A DNA stretch of 64,000 nucleotides from Microbacterium sp. 3J1 (GCF_001049495.1 NZ_CDWI01000011.1:372001-436000), one strand, 5' to 3'. Positions 37,748 through 47,697 are shown, numbered from the stretch's first letter. Numbers and translations are program-made. Notes: generated by a model not told the origin, from the letters alone.

Positions 37748-37784
37748 CGCCACGCACCCTCCTCGGGAGCGTGGCGTCGTTTCA
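37748..37784 (+). terminator. Intrinsic terminator after gcvP
   Basis: Arms CGCCACGC (37748-37755) and GCGTGGCG (37769-37776), followed by TCGTTTCATT. It is placed 21 bases after the gcvP stop. Confidence 0.75.
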
Positions 37785-37869
37785 TTCTCCCGAATGTTTC
37801 TCCCGTGTTAACGATGATCACCACTCAGTAACGGTTCATTAGCTGAGCGCGATGTGTGAACGGGCGCGG

Positions 37870-37922
37870 GTTACTCTCGACTATCCCTACGCGTTCAACG
37901 GTGAGCGCGCAGTCTGAGTAAC
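37870..37922 (+). promoter_or_regulatory. Interrupted inverted repeat before the second importer
   Basis: GTTACTC (37870-37876) with GACT (37879-37882) pairs with AGTC (37911-37914) and GAGTAAC (37916-37922). The right arm ends just before the AGGAGG of the next gene, so this could be a leader hairpin near the ribosome site or a two-part operator. Confidence 0.35.
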
Positions 37923-37940
37923 AGTCCAGGAGGACACAAA

Positions 37941-39575
37941 GTGAAGCGCAACAGAATCGCCCTCGCGGGCAGCGCATTTTTCCTGATCGGGGCCCTGACG
38001 CTCGCGGGCTGCGCGAGCGGTGGAGGCAACGAGACCACCGAGGACACGTCGTCCGGTGACGCCACGGCGGTCATCTCGGTCAACAACACCGAGCCGCAGA
38101 ACCCGCTCATCCCCACGAACACCAACGAGGTCGGCGGCGGCCTCGTTCTGCAGAGCATCTTCGCCGGTCTCGTGTACTACGACGCCGAAGGCGCGATGCA
38201 CAACGACCTCGCCGAGTCGATCGAGACCGAGGACGCACAGACCTACACGATCAAGATCAAGGCCGACCAGACCTTCGCGAACGGCGACCCGGTCGACGCC
38301 GAGTCGTTCGTCAAGGCATGGAACTACGGCTCCGCCCTCGACAACAAGCAGCTCTCGAGCTACTTCTTCGAGTCCATCGAGGGCTTCTCTTACGACGAGA
38401 ACGTCCCGGAGCTCTCCGGCCTCAAGGTCGTCGACGACCTGACCTTCACCGTCACGCTCAAGCAGCCGGAGTCCGACTTCCCGCTGCGCCTCGGCTACAC
38501 CGCGTTCTTCCCGCTGCCGGCAGCGGCCTGGGACGACCTCGAGGCCTTCGGTGAGAACCCGATCGGCAACGGACCCTACGTCTTCGCCGAAGAGGGCGCA
38601 TGGAAGCACAACGAGAGCATCGAACTCGTCAAGAACGAGGAGTACACGGGTCCCCGTGAGGCCATGAACGGCGGCGTGGACATGAAGCTGTACGCCAGCA
38701 CGGAGGCGGCGTACGCCGACCTCCAGGGTGGCGAGCTCGACATCATCCAGGAGATCCCCGACACTGCCCTGCAGACGTTCGAGAGCGACTTCCCGGACCG
38801 CACGGTGAACCAGCCGGCCGCCGCAAACGCCACGATCACGATCCCGGAGCGCCTCGAGCACTTCAGCGGTGAAGAGGGTCAGCTGCGCCGCGCCGCGATC
38901 TCGCACGCGATCGACCGCGAGGAGATCACCGACGTGGTCTTCAGCGGCACGCGCACCCCGGCCAAGGACTTCACGTCGCCGGTCATCGACGGCTACTCCG
39001 AGGACATCCCCGGCTCCGAGGTGCTCGAGTTCGACGCCGAGAAGGCGAAGGAGCTGTGGGCCGAGGCCGACGCCATCGCACCGTGGACCGGCTCGTTCCA
39101 GATCCAGTACAACGCTGACGGCCCCAACCAGGGCTGGGTCGACGCGATCGCGAACCAGCTGAAGAACAACCTCGGCATCGAGGCGTCGGGCAACCCGATC
39201 CCGACGTTCGCCGAGCACCGCACACTGATCACCGAGCGTCAGTCGACCACCGCCTTCCGTACCGGATGGCAGTTCGACTACCCGTCGATGTTCAACGGAC
39301 TGGGCCCGATCTTCGGTACCGGCGCAGGCTCGAACGACGGCGACTACTCCAACCCCGAGTTCGACGCACTCCTCGATGAAGGCGCATCGGCGGCCGATGT
39401 CGAAGAGGGCATCACGAAGTTCCAGGAGGCGCAGGAGGTCCTGTTCCAGGACCTGCCCGCCATCCCGCTCTGGTACACCAACGCCATGGGCGCCTGGGGC
39501 GAGACGGTCGAGAACGTCGAGTTCGGCTGGGACACCTGGCCGATCCTCTACCAGGTCACGAAGGACGGCGAGTAA
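37941..39575 (+). CDS. Oligopeptide-type solute-binding lipoprotein
   Basis: Family-5 binding protein, 544 residues, resembling OppA/DppA. The signal peptide has a lipobox LTLAGCASGG (Cys near residue 24). Then NNTEPQNPLIPTNTNEVGGG and DQTFANGDPVDAESFVKAWN give the family signature, with AFRTGWQFDYPSMFNGLGPI toward the C-terminus, the pattern of peptide rather than sugar binders. A strong AGGAGG precedes the GTG start. It heads an operon of binding protein, two permeases, a fused ATPase and a PH-domain protein. Confidence 0.9.
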   Translation: MKRNRIALAGSAFFLIGALTLAGCASGGGNETTEDTSSGDATAVISVNNTEPQNPLIPTNTNEVGGGLVLQSIFAGLVYYDAEGAMHNDLAESIETEDAQTYTIKIKADQTFANGDPVDAESFVKAWNYGSALDNKQLSSYFFESIEGFSYDENVPELSGLKVVDDLTFTVTLKQPESDFPLRLGYTAFFPLPAAAWDDLEAFGENPIGNGPYVFAEEGAWKHNESIELVKNEEYTGPREAMNGGVDMKLYASTEAAYADLQGGELDIIQEIPDTALQTFESDFPDRTVNQPAAANATITIPERLEHFSGEEGQLRRAAISHAIDREEITDVVFSGTRTPAKDFTSPVIDGYSEDIPGSEVLEFDAEKAKELWAEADAIAPWTGSFQIQYNADGPNQGWVDAIANQLKNNLGIEASGNPIPTFAEHRTLITERQSTTAFRTGWQFDYPSMFNGLGPIFGTGAGSNDGDYSNPEFDALLDEGASAADVEEGITKFQEAQEVLFQDLPAIPLWYTNAMGAWGETVENVEFGWDTWPILYQVTKDGE

Positions 39576-39674
39576 GCCTGACGGCACTCACCTGTGAGGC
39601 GGTGACGATCTTTCGTCGCCGCCTCATAGGCTGTGTTCGTCACGCTCCACCGTCTCCTCCTCACAGGACTACAG

Positions 39675-40601
39675 ATGTTCGGCTATATCCTCAGACGTCT
39701 CCTGCAGGTCATCCCGGTCTTCTTCGGGGCAACCCTGCTCATCTACTTCCTCGTGTTCGCCATGCCCGGCGACCCGATCCTCGCCCTCTTCGGCGACCGC
39801 ACCCCGAACCCTGCGGTCGTGGAGCAGCTGCGTGAGCAGTACCACCTGAACGATCCGTTCCTGGTGCAGTACTGGTACTACATCACCGGCGTCTTCCAGG
39901 GCGACCTCGGCAACACCTTCTCCGGCCGCCCCGTGTCGGAGGTGCTCGCCGAGACCCTCCCCGTCACCGGCCGCCTCGCGGTCATGGCCATTGCGATCGA
40001 GTTCGTGCTCGCCATCATCATCGGCACGATCTCGGCGCTGCGCAAGGGCAAGGTCTTCGACCACGCGATGCTCGGTGTCGCCCTCGTCGCCATCGCGATC
40101 CCGATCTTCGTCGTGGCGTTCCTCGGGCAGTACTTCCTCGCGATCAAGCTCGGCTGGTTCAAGCCGACAGTGGGCTCCGACAACGACTGGGGCGGCCTGT
40201 GGCTGCCCGCCATCGTGCTTGGGTTCAGCCTGTACGCCGTGAGCATGCGACTCATGCGCAGCTCGGTCATCGACACGCTCAACCAGGACTGGGTGCGCAC
40301 CGCGTACAGCAAGGGCCTGTCGCGTGAACGGGTCATCCCGGTGCACGTGCTGCGCAACTCGCTGATCCCCGTGATCACCAACTCGGCCACGAACTTCGGC
40401 GTGCTGCTCGTCGGCGCGACCGTCACCGAGGGCATCTTCAACGTCCCCGGCGTCGGCAACACCCTCTATCAGGCCGCGATCCGCAACGAGGGGCCGACCG
40501 TGGTCTCCTTCGTCACCGTCTTCGTGATCCTGTACGTCCTGGTCAACCTCGTCATCGACCTGCTCTACGGTCTGCTCGACCCAAGGATCCGTTATGCCTG
40601 A
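39675..40601 (+). CDS. Peptide ABC permease (OppB-like)
   Basis: Permease of 308 residues with six helices. MFGYILRRLLQVIPVFFGAT and MPGDPILALFGDRTPNPAVV match OppB/DppB N-termini; the EAA loop is TAYSKGLSRERVIPVHVLRN, and the C-terminus ends LLDPRIRYA. The start at 39675 follows AGGA; an in-frame ATG at 39633 lacks a ribosome site. It overlaps the next permease by eight bases. Confidence 0.93.
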   Translation: MFGYILRRLLQVIPVFFGATLLIYFLVFAMPGDPILALFGDRTPNPAVVEQLREQYHLNDPFLVQYWYYITGVFQGDLGNTFSGRPVSEVLAETLPVTGRLAVMAIAIEFVLAIIIGTISALRKGKVFDHAMLGVALVAIAIPIFVVAFLGQYFLAIKLGWFKPTVGSDNDWGGLWLPAIVLGFSLYAVSMRLMRSSVIDTLNQDWVRTAYSKGLSRERVIPVHVLRNSLIPVITNSATNFGVLLVGATVTEGIFNVPGVGNTLYQAAIRNEGPTVVSFVTVFVILYVLVNLVIDLLYGLLDPRIRYA

Positions 40602-41538
40602 CCCCACCACAGACACACATTTCGTCGCGCCGGTCGAGACGGAGACCATCTCCGTCGACGCCGTGCGCATCGCCGAGAAGCCGCGCAACCTCTGGCGCGA
40701 CGCCTGGTCCGATCTGCGGCGTCGTCCGCTGTTCTGGTTCTCCGTCGTGCTGGCGCTCTTCTTCATCGTCATGGCGCTGTTCCCGACGCTGTTCACCTCG
40801 ACGCCGCCGGATGACAACTGCCAGCTGGGCAACAGCAACGCCGGCCCGGCGGCGGGGCACCCGCTCGGGTTCACCTTCCAGGGCTGCGACATCTACGCCC
40901 GCATCGTGTGGGGTGCGCAGACGTCGCTCGCGGTCGGGCTGCTGGCCACGGCGATCGGGTCGATCGTCGGTCTGATCATGGGCGCCTTCGCCGGCTTCTA
41001 CGGCGGATGGCTCGACTCGCTGCTCTCGCGCATCGGCGACATCTTCTTCGCCATCCCGTACATCCTCGCCGCCGTCGTCGTCATGACGGTCTTCTCGCAG
41101 TACCGCTCGGTGCCGGTCCTGGCTCTCGCGATCGGAGGCTTCGCCTGGGCGTCGACCGCCCGCGTCGTGCGAGCCGAGGTGCTGAGAGTCCGTCAGGCGG
41201 ACTTCGTCGTCGCCTCCCGGGCGCTCGGGCGCTCGAAGTTCGGCATCCTCGTCGGGCACGTCATCCCGAACGCTCTGGCGCCGCTGCTCGTCGTGTCGAC
41301 GCTGGCGCTGGCGGCGTCGATCGTCGCCGAGGCGACGCTGTCGTTCCTCGGCGTCGGCCTCGGCAGCTCGACCATGTCTTGGGGCAATGACATCAGTGCG
41401 GCTCAGTCGTCGCTCCGCGTCGCCCCCATGGCGCTGATCTACCCGTCGATCGCGCTCACGCTCGCCGTGCTCGCGTTCGTGACCCTGGGCGAGCTCATCC
41501 GAGACGCCATCGATCCGAGAGCGAGGGCACGGCGATGA
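40594..41538 (+). CDS. Peptide ABC permease (OppC-like)
   Basis: Second permease, 314 residues, beginning with a 40-residue cytoplasmic segment and then PLFWFSVVLALFFIVMALFP. The periplasmic loop contains two Cys (DDNCQLGNSN and TFQGCDIY), a pair found in some actinobacterial OppC proteins that may form a disulfide. The EAA loop is ASRALGRSKFGILVGHVIPN. The ATG overlaps the OppB-like stop, and the gene ends overlapping the ATPase start (ATGA). Confidence 0.92.
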   Translation: MPDPTTDTHFVAPVETETISVDAVRIAEKPRNLWRDAWSDLRRRPLFWFSVVLALFFIVMALFPTLFTSTPPDDNCQLGNSNAGPAAGHPLGFTFQGCDIYARIVWGAQTSLAVGLLATAIGSIVGLIMGAFAGFYGGWLDSLLSRIGDIFFAIPYILAAVVVMTVFSQYRSVPVLALAIGGFAWASTARVVRAEVLRVRQADFVVASRALGRSKFGILVGHVIPNALAPLLVVSTLALAASIVAEATLSFLGVGLGSSTMSWGNDISAAQSSLRVAPMALIYPSIALTLAVLAFVTLGELIRDAIDPRARARR

Positions 41539-43208
41539 ACGATCGCGCAACCGCACGAGTCCCTCTGCTGAGCGTGCGCGACCTGAAGGTCGCGTTCCGG
41601 ACGCAGGAGGGCGAGAAGGAGGTCCTCCACGGAGCGAACTTCGACATCTTCCCGGGCGAGACCGTCGCGATCGTCGGGGAGTCCGGATCGGGCAAGTCCA
41701 CGACGGCGAGTGCGATCGTGAACCTGCTCCCCGGCACCGGCACGATCACGGGCGGGTCGATCACGCTCGACGGTCGGGAGCTGACGAAGCTCGGCCGTCG
41801 AGAGATGGAGTCCGTCCGTGGACGGGAGATCGGATTCGTCCCGCAGGACCCGATGTCGAACCTCAACCCGGTGTGGAGCATCGGCTTCCAGGTCAAGGAG
41901 GCGATCCGGGCCAACGGAATCGCCCGCGGCAGGGATGCGGTCAAGGCGCGTGCGATCGAGGTGCTGCAGCAGGCGGGGCTCGCGGATGCCGAGCGGAGAC
42001 TGCACCAGTTCCCGCATCAGTTCTCCGGTGGCATGCGTCAGCGAGCGCTGATCGGCATCGGACTGGCGGCCGACCCGAAGCTGCTCATCGCGGACGAGCC
42101 CACCTCGGCGCTCGACGTCACCGTGCAGCGCGTCATCCTCGATCACATGGCGACACTCACGCGCGAGAAGGGCACGTCGGTGCTCCTCATCACGCACGAC
42201 CTCGGCCTCGCGGCCGAGCGCGCCGAGAAGATCATCGTGATGAGCAACGGCAACATCGTCGAATCCGGCCCGAGCAGGCAGATCCTCGAGAACCCGCAGC
42301 ATCCGTACACGCAGCGGCTCGTGGGTGCAGCTCCCAGCGTCGCGTCGCAGCGCATCCAGGCGGTCGTCGAGGATCGTGGCATCGAGACGCTCGAGAACCT
42401 CGCAGACATTCCGCCGACCGTGCGGGTCGTGGGCCTCACCAAGGACTACAAGATCCGTCAGGGGAACTTCCGCAGCGAGGCGTTCCGCGCGGTCGACGAC
42501 GTGACCTTCGACATCCCGCGGGGTAAGACGCTAGCGCTGGTGGGCGAGTCCGGGTCGGGCAAGTCCACGGTCGCGAAGATGGTGCTCAAGCTCGAAGAGC
42601 CCACCAGCGGCACGATCGAGATCGACGGTCAGGACGTGTCAAACCTCTCGAACGCCCAGGCGTTCGGGCTGCGACGTCGGATGCAGCCCGTCTTCCAGGA
42701 CCCCTACGGCTCGCTCGATCCGCTTCGCAACATCGGCAACACGATCTCGCAGCCGCTGCAGATCCACGGTGTCGGCGACCGGACCTCGCAGCGCGAGCGC
42801 GTCGAAGAGCTGCTCGACCAGGTCGCTCTGCCGCGGGCGCTCGCGACGCGGTACCCGAACGAGCTCTCCGGAGGCCAGCGTCAGCGGGTCGCGATCGCGC
42901 GCGCGCTGGCGCTCAAGCCCGACATCGTCGTGCTCGACGAGGCCGTGTCGGCGCTGGACGTGCTGGTGCAGGACCAGATCCTGCAGCTGCTCGCGGGTCT
43001 GCAGTCGGAGCTGAACCTGACGTATCTGTTCATCACCCACGACCTGGCCGTCGTGCGCGTGTCGAGCGACCTCGTGTGCGTCATGGAGAGCGGCAAGGTC
43101 GTCGAGCAGGGCACTGTCGACGAGATCTTCGCGAACCCCCAGCAGGAGTACACTGACCGGCTGCTCAAGGCCATCCCGGGCGCTTCGATCCCGCTCGGTG
43201 GGCACTGA
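41535..43208 (+). CDS. Peptide ABC ATPase, fused OppD-OppF type
   Basis: Two complete ATPase modules in one 557-residue chain. Walker A VGESGSGKST appears near residues 51 and 336; signatures FSGGMRQRALIGIG and LSGGQRQRVAIARALALKPD; Walker B LIADEPTSALDVTVQ and VLDEAVSALDVLVQ. The first half corresponds to OppD (with a short peptide-type insert near residue 270, ENPQHPYTQRLVGAAPS), the second to OppF. Fusion removes the need for two subunits, in contrast to the other importer in this window. It is translationally coupled to the OppC-like permease. Confidence 0.94.
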   Translation: MNDRATARVPLLSVRDLKVAFRTQEGEKEVLHGANFDIFPGETVAIVGESGSGKSTTASAIVNLLPGTGTITGGSITLDGRELTKLGRREMESVRGREIGFVPQDPMSNLNPVWSIGFQVKEAIRANGIARGRDAVKARAIEVLQQAGLADAERRLHQFPHQFSGGMRQRALIGIGLAADPKLLIADEPTSALDVTVQRVILDHMATLTREKGTSVLLITHDLGLAAERAEKIIVMSNGNIVESGPSRQILENPQHPYTQRLVGAAPSVASQRIQAVVEDRGIETLENLADIPPTVRVVGLTKDYKIRQGNFRSEAFRAVDDVTFDIPRGKTLALVGESGSGKSTVAKMVLKLEEPTSGTIEIDGQDVSNLSNAQAFGLRRRMQPVFQDPYGSLDPLRNIGNTISQPLQIHGVGDRTSQRERVEELLDQVALPRALATRYPNELSGGQRQRVAIARALALKPDIVVLDEAVSALDVLVQDQILQLLAGLQSELNLTYLFITHDLAVVRVSSDLVCVMESGKVVEQGTVDEIFANPQQEYTDRLLKAIPGASIPLGGH

Positions 43209-43210
43209 GC

Positions 43211-43777
43211 GTGCCGACTGACCCCACACCGGGGGCCGCGCGCACGATGCGCGCGGTCTCCGGACCGGTCTTCCTCGTCCTCTGCTCCCTGCTGGCGCTG
43301 TTCCTGCTCGGGGATGCCGTCGTGCGCGCCGGATGGGGGCAGATGCTCCTGCTCGCGCCCTGGATCCTCCTCGGACTCTGGGTCGTATACGAGGTGGCCT
43401 TCGTCTCCTCGGTCCGCATCGATGACGCGGGCGGCACGGTGCAGAACATGCTGCGACGCACGAGCTTCGGGTGGCGCCGGGTGCGCGACGTCGATCTGCG
43501 GTGGCAGCTCGTGTTCTCACTCGACGACGGCACGGATGTCACCTGCTATGGCGGTCCCGCCAGGGCGCGCCCGCCGCATGCGGGTGCGCGGGACGGCGAG
43601 GAGCCCAAGGCCCCGACCAGCCTTCGCGACCTGACCGACATCCGAGACCGGTGGGAGTCGGCGGCCGACACGGCGGATGCGCCGATCCGGCGGAGCTGGG
43701 ATCGTCCGGCGCTCCTCGCGCTGGGTGCGATCCTGATCTGGGCCGTCGTCGCCGTGGTCCTCACGAACGGCGCCTGA
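43211..43777 (+). CDS. PH-domain membrane protein
   Basis: Membrane protein of 188 residues. Two hydrophobic helices (about 15-35 and 40-60) are followed by a beta-rich domain SVRIDDAGGTVQNMLRRTSF and VRDVDLRWQLVFSLDDGTDV, as in bacterial pleckstrin-homology-like proteins with an N-terminal membrane anchor. A third helix is near the C-terminus (LLALGAILIWAVVAVVLT). The GTG start is two bases after the importer ATPase stop, so it is probably in the same operon, though a role in import is not implied. Confidence 0.7.
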   Translation: MPTDPTPGAARTMRAVSGPVFLVLCSLLALFLLGDAVVRAGWGQMLLLAPWILLGLWVVYEVAFVSSVRIDDAGGTVQNMLRRTSFGWRRVRDVDLRWQLVFSLDDGTDVTCYGGPARARPPHAGARDGEEPKAPTSLRDLTDIRDRWESAADTADAPIRRSWDRPALLALGAILIWAVVAVVLTNGA

Positions 43778-43784
43778 CACCGCG

Positions 43785-44570
43785 TCAGCTCGGCAGGCCG
43801 AAGAGGGCGGGCCACGTCGCCGCCGCCCAGGGGTAGCCGACGAACACCGTCGCGTCGATGATGAAGTGCGCGACGAGGAACGGCAGCAGCCGCCCGCTGC
43901 GCTGGAACAGGCATCCGAACAGCAGGCCCATCGCGAAGTTGCCGATGAACGCCCCCGGCCCCTGGTAGAGGTGGTAACTCGCGCGCAGCAGCGACGTCGC
44001 CACGATGATCGTCCACGGACCCCAGCCGAGCTGCTTCAGCCGCGCGAAGAGGTATCCGAGCACCACGAACTCCTCCTGCAGCGACGCGCGTGCGGCGGCC
44101 AGCAGAAGCACCGGCACCGTCCACCAGTGCGCATCGAGCCCCGCGGGATTCACTGCGACGAACAGACCGAGGGCACGGCCGGCGATGTACAGGGCGAGAC
44201 CGGGAACGCCGATCGCGACGACGAGCAGCGCGCCGCGGCCCGCATCCGCCCAGGGACGCGTTCCGTCCAGCCCGAGCCGGCCGAGGTGCGGGCGTGACGT
44301 CTGCCAGAGGAGGAAGCAGACGAGGAGCACGGGGACGAGCGAGAACCCGATCGAGAGGACCTGGTAGATGAGGTCGAAGATCTCGCGGTCGCTGCGCGAC
44401 GGATTGAGGGTCGCCGTCTGGTCGGCGAGCGGTGTGTCGTCGGTCAGGCGGTAGGCCAGCTGCACGACCGCGTAGACGGCGGACTGCCCGAGCCCCAGGG
44501 CCAGGACGATCACGATCTCCCACCACAGGCGGCGACGCGACGGGGTGGGGGAGAGGTCTGCGACAGTCAC
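43785..44570 (-). CDS. CPBP-family intramembrane protease
   Basis: Multi-pass membrane protein of the CPBP (Abi/CAAX-like) metalloprotease family, 261 residues. The conserved glutamate pair is in SLQEEFVVLGYLFARL near residue 167, the first His motif in LLRASYHLYQGPGAF near 192 and the third in LVAHFIIDATVFVG near 235, so the catalytic set is intact. The substrate is unknown; relatives process prenylated or immunity-related proteins. Start GTG 44570. It is convergent with the PH-domain gene, seven bases away. Confidence 0.85.
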   Translation of the reverse strand: MTVADLSPTPSRRRLWWEIVIVLALGLGQSAVYAVVQLAYRLTDDTPLADQTATLNPSRSDREIFDLIYQVLSIGFSLVPVLLVCFLLWQTSRPHLGRLGLDGTRPWADAGRGALLVVAIGVPGLALYIAGRALGLFVAVNPAGLDAHWWTVPVLLLAAARASLQEEFVVLGYLFARLKQLGWGPWTIIVATSLLRASYHLYQGPGAFIGNFAMGLLFGCLFQRSGRLLPFLVAHFIIDATVFVGYPWAAATWPALFGLPS

Positions 44571-44577
44571 GCCCCCG

Positions 44578-44583
44578 ATCGTA
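44578..44583 (-). promoter_or_regulatory. -10 hexamer TACGAT
   Basis: On the reverse strand TACGAT precedes the GTG of the CPBP gene by seven bases, near the leaderless geometry. Confidence 0.45.
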
Positions 44584-44670
44584 CTTCTCGTGCTCAGGAA
44601 CCCGGCCCGCCGGTACGTTATCCTGGAACGTCGGCTTCCCGGCGAAAACCCACACTTTTAGGACACTTGC

Positions 44671-46584
44671 ATGGCGCACGCCCTTCGCTCTGACCTCCGC
44701 AACGTCGCAATCGTCGCGCACGTCGACCACGGTAAGACCACCCTCGTCGACGCCATGCTGCGTCAGACCGGCTCCTTCGGCGAACACGCCCACGTCGACG
44801 AGCGCGCGATGGACTCGAACGACCTGGAGCGCGAGAAGGGCATCACGATCCTCGCCAAGAACACGGCGATCACCTACAAGGGTGCGCACGCGAACGGCGA
44901 GGAGATCACGATCAACGTGATCGACACCCCCGGCCACGCCGACTTCGGCGGCGAGGTGGAGCGCGGCCTGTCGATGGTCGACGGCGTCGTGCTGCTCGTC
45001 GACGCGAGCGAGGGGCCGCTGCCGCAGACGCGCTTCGTGCTGCGCAAGGCGCTCGAGGCAAAGCTGCCCGTCATCCTCCTGGTCAACAAGACCGACCGCC
45101 CCGACGCCCGCATCGCCGAGGTCGAGGAGGAGGCGCACGACCTGCTGCTCGGGCTCGCATCCGACCTCGTCGACGACGTGCCCGACCTCGATGTCGACGC
45201 GCTCCTCGACGTCCCGGTCGTCTACGCGTCCGGCCGTGCCGGCGCCGCATCGCTGAATCGTCCCGCCGACGGGTCGCTGCCGGACAATGACGACCTCGAG
45301 CCGCTCTTCGGCGCGATCCTCGAGCACGTCCCCGCTCCGTCCTACGACGACGAGGCTCCGCTGCAGGCCTGGGTCACGAACCTCGACTCGAGCCCGTTCC
45401 TCGGTCGCCTCGCGCTGCTCCGCGTCTTCAACGGCACGCTCAAGAAGGGCCAGACGGTCGCCTGGGTGCGGTCCGACGGCAGCACGAGCAACGCCCGCAT
45501 CACGGAGCTCCTCAAGACGCGCGCTCTCGAGCGCTACCCCGCCGAGTCCGCCGGCCCCGGCGACATCGTCGCCATCGCAGGCTTCGAGAACATCACGATC
45601 GGCGAGACCATCGCCGACCCTGAAGACGTGCGTCCGCTGCCGGCCATCACGGTCGACGACCCCGCCATCTCGATGACGATCGGCACCAACACCTCCCCGC
45701 TCATGGGCAAGGTCAAGGGGCACAAGCTCACCGCTCGCATGGTCAAGGACCGTCTCGACAAGGAGCTCATCGGCAACGTCTCGCTCAAGGTCGTCGACAT
45801 CGGACGCCCGGACGCGTGGGAGGTGCAGGGCCGCGGCGAGCTCGCCCTCGCCATCCTCGTCGAGAACATGCGTCGTGAGGGCTTCGAGCTCACCGTCGGC
45901 AAGCCGCAGGTGGTCACGAAGAAGATCGACGGCAAGACCTACGAGCCGTTCGAGCACCTCACCATCGACACGCCGGAGGAGCACCTCGGCGCGATCACGC
46001 AGCTGCTCGCGAACCGCAAGGGCCGCATGGAGAACATGACGAACCACGGCACCGGCTGGGTGCGCATGGAGTTCATCGTCCCCTCGCGCGGTCTCATCGG
46101 CTTCCGCAGCGAGTTCCTGACCACCACCCGCGGCACGGGTATCGCGAACGCGATCTCGCACGGCTACGAGCCGTGGGCGGGTTCCATCACGACGCGTCAG
46201 AACGGCTCGATCGTCGCCGACCGTCAGGGCGTCGTCACGCCGTTCGCGATGATCGCCCTGCAGGAGCGCATGTCGTTCTTCGTGCAGCCCACGCAGGAGG
46301 TCTACGAGGGCATGGTCATCGGCGAGAACTCGCGTGCCGACGACATGGACGTCAACATCACCAAGGAGAAGAAGCTCACCAACATGCGTGCGGCGAGCTC
46401 TGACACCTTCGAGTCGATGACGCCTCCGCGCCAGCTGACGCTCGAGGAGAGCCTCGAGTTCGCGCGTGACGACGAATGCGTCGAAGTCACGCCCGAGGTC
46501 GTCCGCATCCGCAAGGTCAACCTCGACGCGAACACGCGTGCTCGGGAGACCGCGCGCCTGAAGCGTCAGGACGCCAACGCCTGA
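44671..46584 (+). CDS. typA: Translational GTPase TypA/BipA
   Basis: Ribosome-binding GTPase of the elongation factor G superfamily, involved in ribosome assembly and stress. G1 is [15 protein letters not shown] near residue 16, switch [15 protein letters not shown]3 [16 protein letters not shown] near 86, and G4 [12 protein letters not shown] near 133. The C-terminal half includes [15 protein letters not shown] and [14 protein letters not shown], the TypA-specific domain, and ends with the usual lysine/arginine-rich tail. 637 residues is normal. AGGA lies before the ATG. It is monocistronic with a clear terminator. Confidence 0.96.
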   Translation: MAHALRSDLRNVAIVAHVDHGKTTLVDAMLRQTGSFGEHAHVDERAMDSNDLEREKGITILAKNTAITYKGAHANGEEITINVIDTPGHADFGGEVERGLSMVDGVVLLVDASEGPLPQTRFVLRKALEAKLPVILLVNKTDRPDARIAEVEEEAHDLLLGLASDLVDDVPDLDVDALLDVPVVYASGRAGAASLNRPADGSLPDNDDLEPLFGAILEHVPAPSYDDEAPLQAWVTNLDSSPFLGRLALLRVFNGTLKKGQTVAWVRSDGSTSNARITELLKTRALERYPAESAGPGDIVAIAGFENITIGETIADPEDVRPLPAITVDDPAISMTIGTNTSPLMGKVKGHKLTARMVKDRLDKELIGNVSLKVVDIGRPDAWEVQGRGELALAILVENMRREGFELTVGKPQVVTKKIDGKTYEPFEHLTIDTPEEHLGAITQLLANRKGRMENMTNHGTGWVRMEFIVPSRGLIGFRSEFLTTTRGTGIANAISHGYEPWAGSITTRQNGSIVADRQGVVTPFAMIALQERMSFFVQPTQEVYEGMVIGENSRADDMDVNITKEKKLTNMRAASSDTFESMTPPRQLTLEESLEFARDDECVEVTPEVVRIRKVNLDANTRARETARLKRQDANA

Positions 46585-46598
46585 GAATCACCTCCGAG

Positions 46599-46643
46599 AA
46601 GGGCCCTGCATCGCCGAACAGGCTGATGCAGGGCCCTTTTCTC
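46599..46643 (+). terminator. Intrinsic terminator after typA
   Basis: A 14-bp perfect stem (46599-46612 with 46625-46638), GGGCCC core, followed by TTTTCTC. Confidence 0.9.
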
Positions 46644-46702
46644 ATGAAGCGCACAGGTGGCCCGATGCAGAATCGTTACCTTGCGCCCGGGGCGATCTCC
46701 CG

Positions 46703-47638
46703 ATGAGTGTCCCGCTATGGGCGTACGACGACCCGAAAGTCGAACCCATGCTTCATGAAACCCGTGCGCTTCGGCGCGCCTCCGCGGCGGCATCCGCTCG
46801 CGAAACGGTCTCCGGTCGCCGTCCTCGATGGATCTTCGGAGCTGTCGCCGGCGGCGTGGTCGGTCTCGCCCTGACGGCGGGAATCGTCGCCGCACCTGCG
46901 GCGGGCGCCGAGCTGCCCGACGCCGTCGCCGATGTGGCGACCCTCGTCACCGGCGCGGCCAGCGCCGACCCGCTCGAGAAGGCGACGGACGACTCGGCCA
47001 TCACGATCGCCCTCGCCGAGGATGCGGTCGCGGCGGCCGACGCCGTGAACGCCGAAGTCGCAGCCTCCGGGCTCGACCTCGGCGGAGCTCCCGCTGCCGT
47101 CGAGACCGAGGACCTCAGCACCTGGGTCGAGCAGCTGAGCGATCGCTCCTCGTTGTCCGAGCGCGAGCTCACGAGCCTCGAGGCGTACGCCGTCACAGGC
47201 ACGGAGGAAGTGATCGCCGACACGACAGCCCTGCAGGCGGCGCACGTCACCGCGCAGGAGCAGCGAGCTGCGGCGCAGCTGGCGGCTGAGGAGGCCGCGG
47301 CCGCGGCGGCGGCACTCGCGGCCGCCAACACGGTCGACGGCGCCAAGTCGACGGCGCGGCAGATGGCCGCGAGCGAGTACGGCTGGGGCGAGGACCAGTT
47401 CTCGTGCCTGAACTCCCTGTGGACCAAGGAATCCGGGTGGAACTACCAGGCCTACAACGCTTCGGGTGGCGCGACCGGCATCCCGCAGGCTCTTCCCGGC
47501 AGCAAGATGGCCTCCGCCGGCAGCGACTGGCAGACCAACGCCGCAACGCAGATCGCGTGGGGTCTCGGGTACATCTCGTCCGTGTACGGAACGCCGTGCA
47601 GCGCATGGGGCCACTCCCAGGCATCCAACTGGTACTGA
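46703..47638 (+). CDS. Secreted lytic transglycosylase-like protein
   Basis: Probably an exported cell-wall enzyme of 311 residues. A hydrophobic signal segment lies near 45-70 (IFGAVAGGVVGLALTAGIVA, AAPAAGAE). An Ala/Glu-rich helical middle section (EEAAAAAAALAAANTVDG) precedes the C-terminal SLT-like domain: CLNSLWTKESGWNYQAYN with the likely catalytic Glu, then GGATGIPQALPGSKMAS and AATQIAWGLGYISS. Two Cys in the domain may form a disulfide. The start is uncertain: ATG 46748 gives a shorter, more typical signal peptide than 46703. No strong ribosome site is seen. Confidence 0.8.
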   Translation: MSVPLWAYDDPKVEPMLHETRALRRASAAASARETVSGRRPRWIFGAVAGGVVGLALTAGIVAAPAAGAELPDAVADVATLVTGAASADPLEKATDDSAITIALAEDAVAAADAVNAEVAASGLDLGGAPAAVETEDLSTWVEQLSDRSSLSERELTSLEAYAVTGTEEVIADTTALQAAHVTAQEQRAAAQLAAEEAAAAAAALAAANTVDGAKSTARQMAASEYGWGEDQFSCLNSLWTKESGWNYQAYNASGGATGIPQALPGSKMASAGSDWQTNAATQIAWGLGYISSVYGTPCSAWGHSQASNWY

Positions 47639-47662
47639 CACCTCGTTCCGCATTCCGGAATA

Positions 47663-47697
47663 CGGCCCCATGCCCCTAGGCATGGGGCCGTTCTTTC
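47663..47697 (+). terminator. Intrinsic terminator after the transglycosylase-like gene
   Basis: Arms CGGCCCCATGCC (47663-47674) and GGCATGGGGCCG (47679-47690), followed by TTCTTTC. Confidence 0.9.

Noticed and set aside
34757..37753. Long antisense open frame (about 1000 codons) opposite gcvP
   Set aside because: It mirrors gcvP and arises from high third-position GC; composition is Arg/Gly/His rich with no domain, and gcvP is certain.
43546..46161. Long antisense frame over typA and the CPBP gene
   Set aside because: No recognisable domain, and it covers two well-supported genes.
46643..46702. Cyclic-di-AMP (ydaO) riboswitch before the lytic transglycosylase-like gene
   Set aside because: The leader is only about 60 bases after the typA terminator and lacks the conserved elements.
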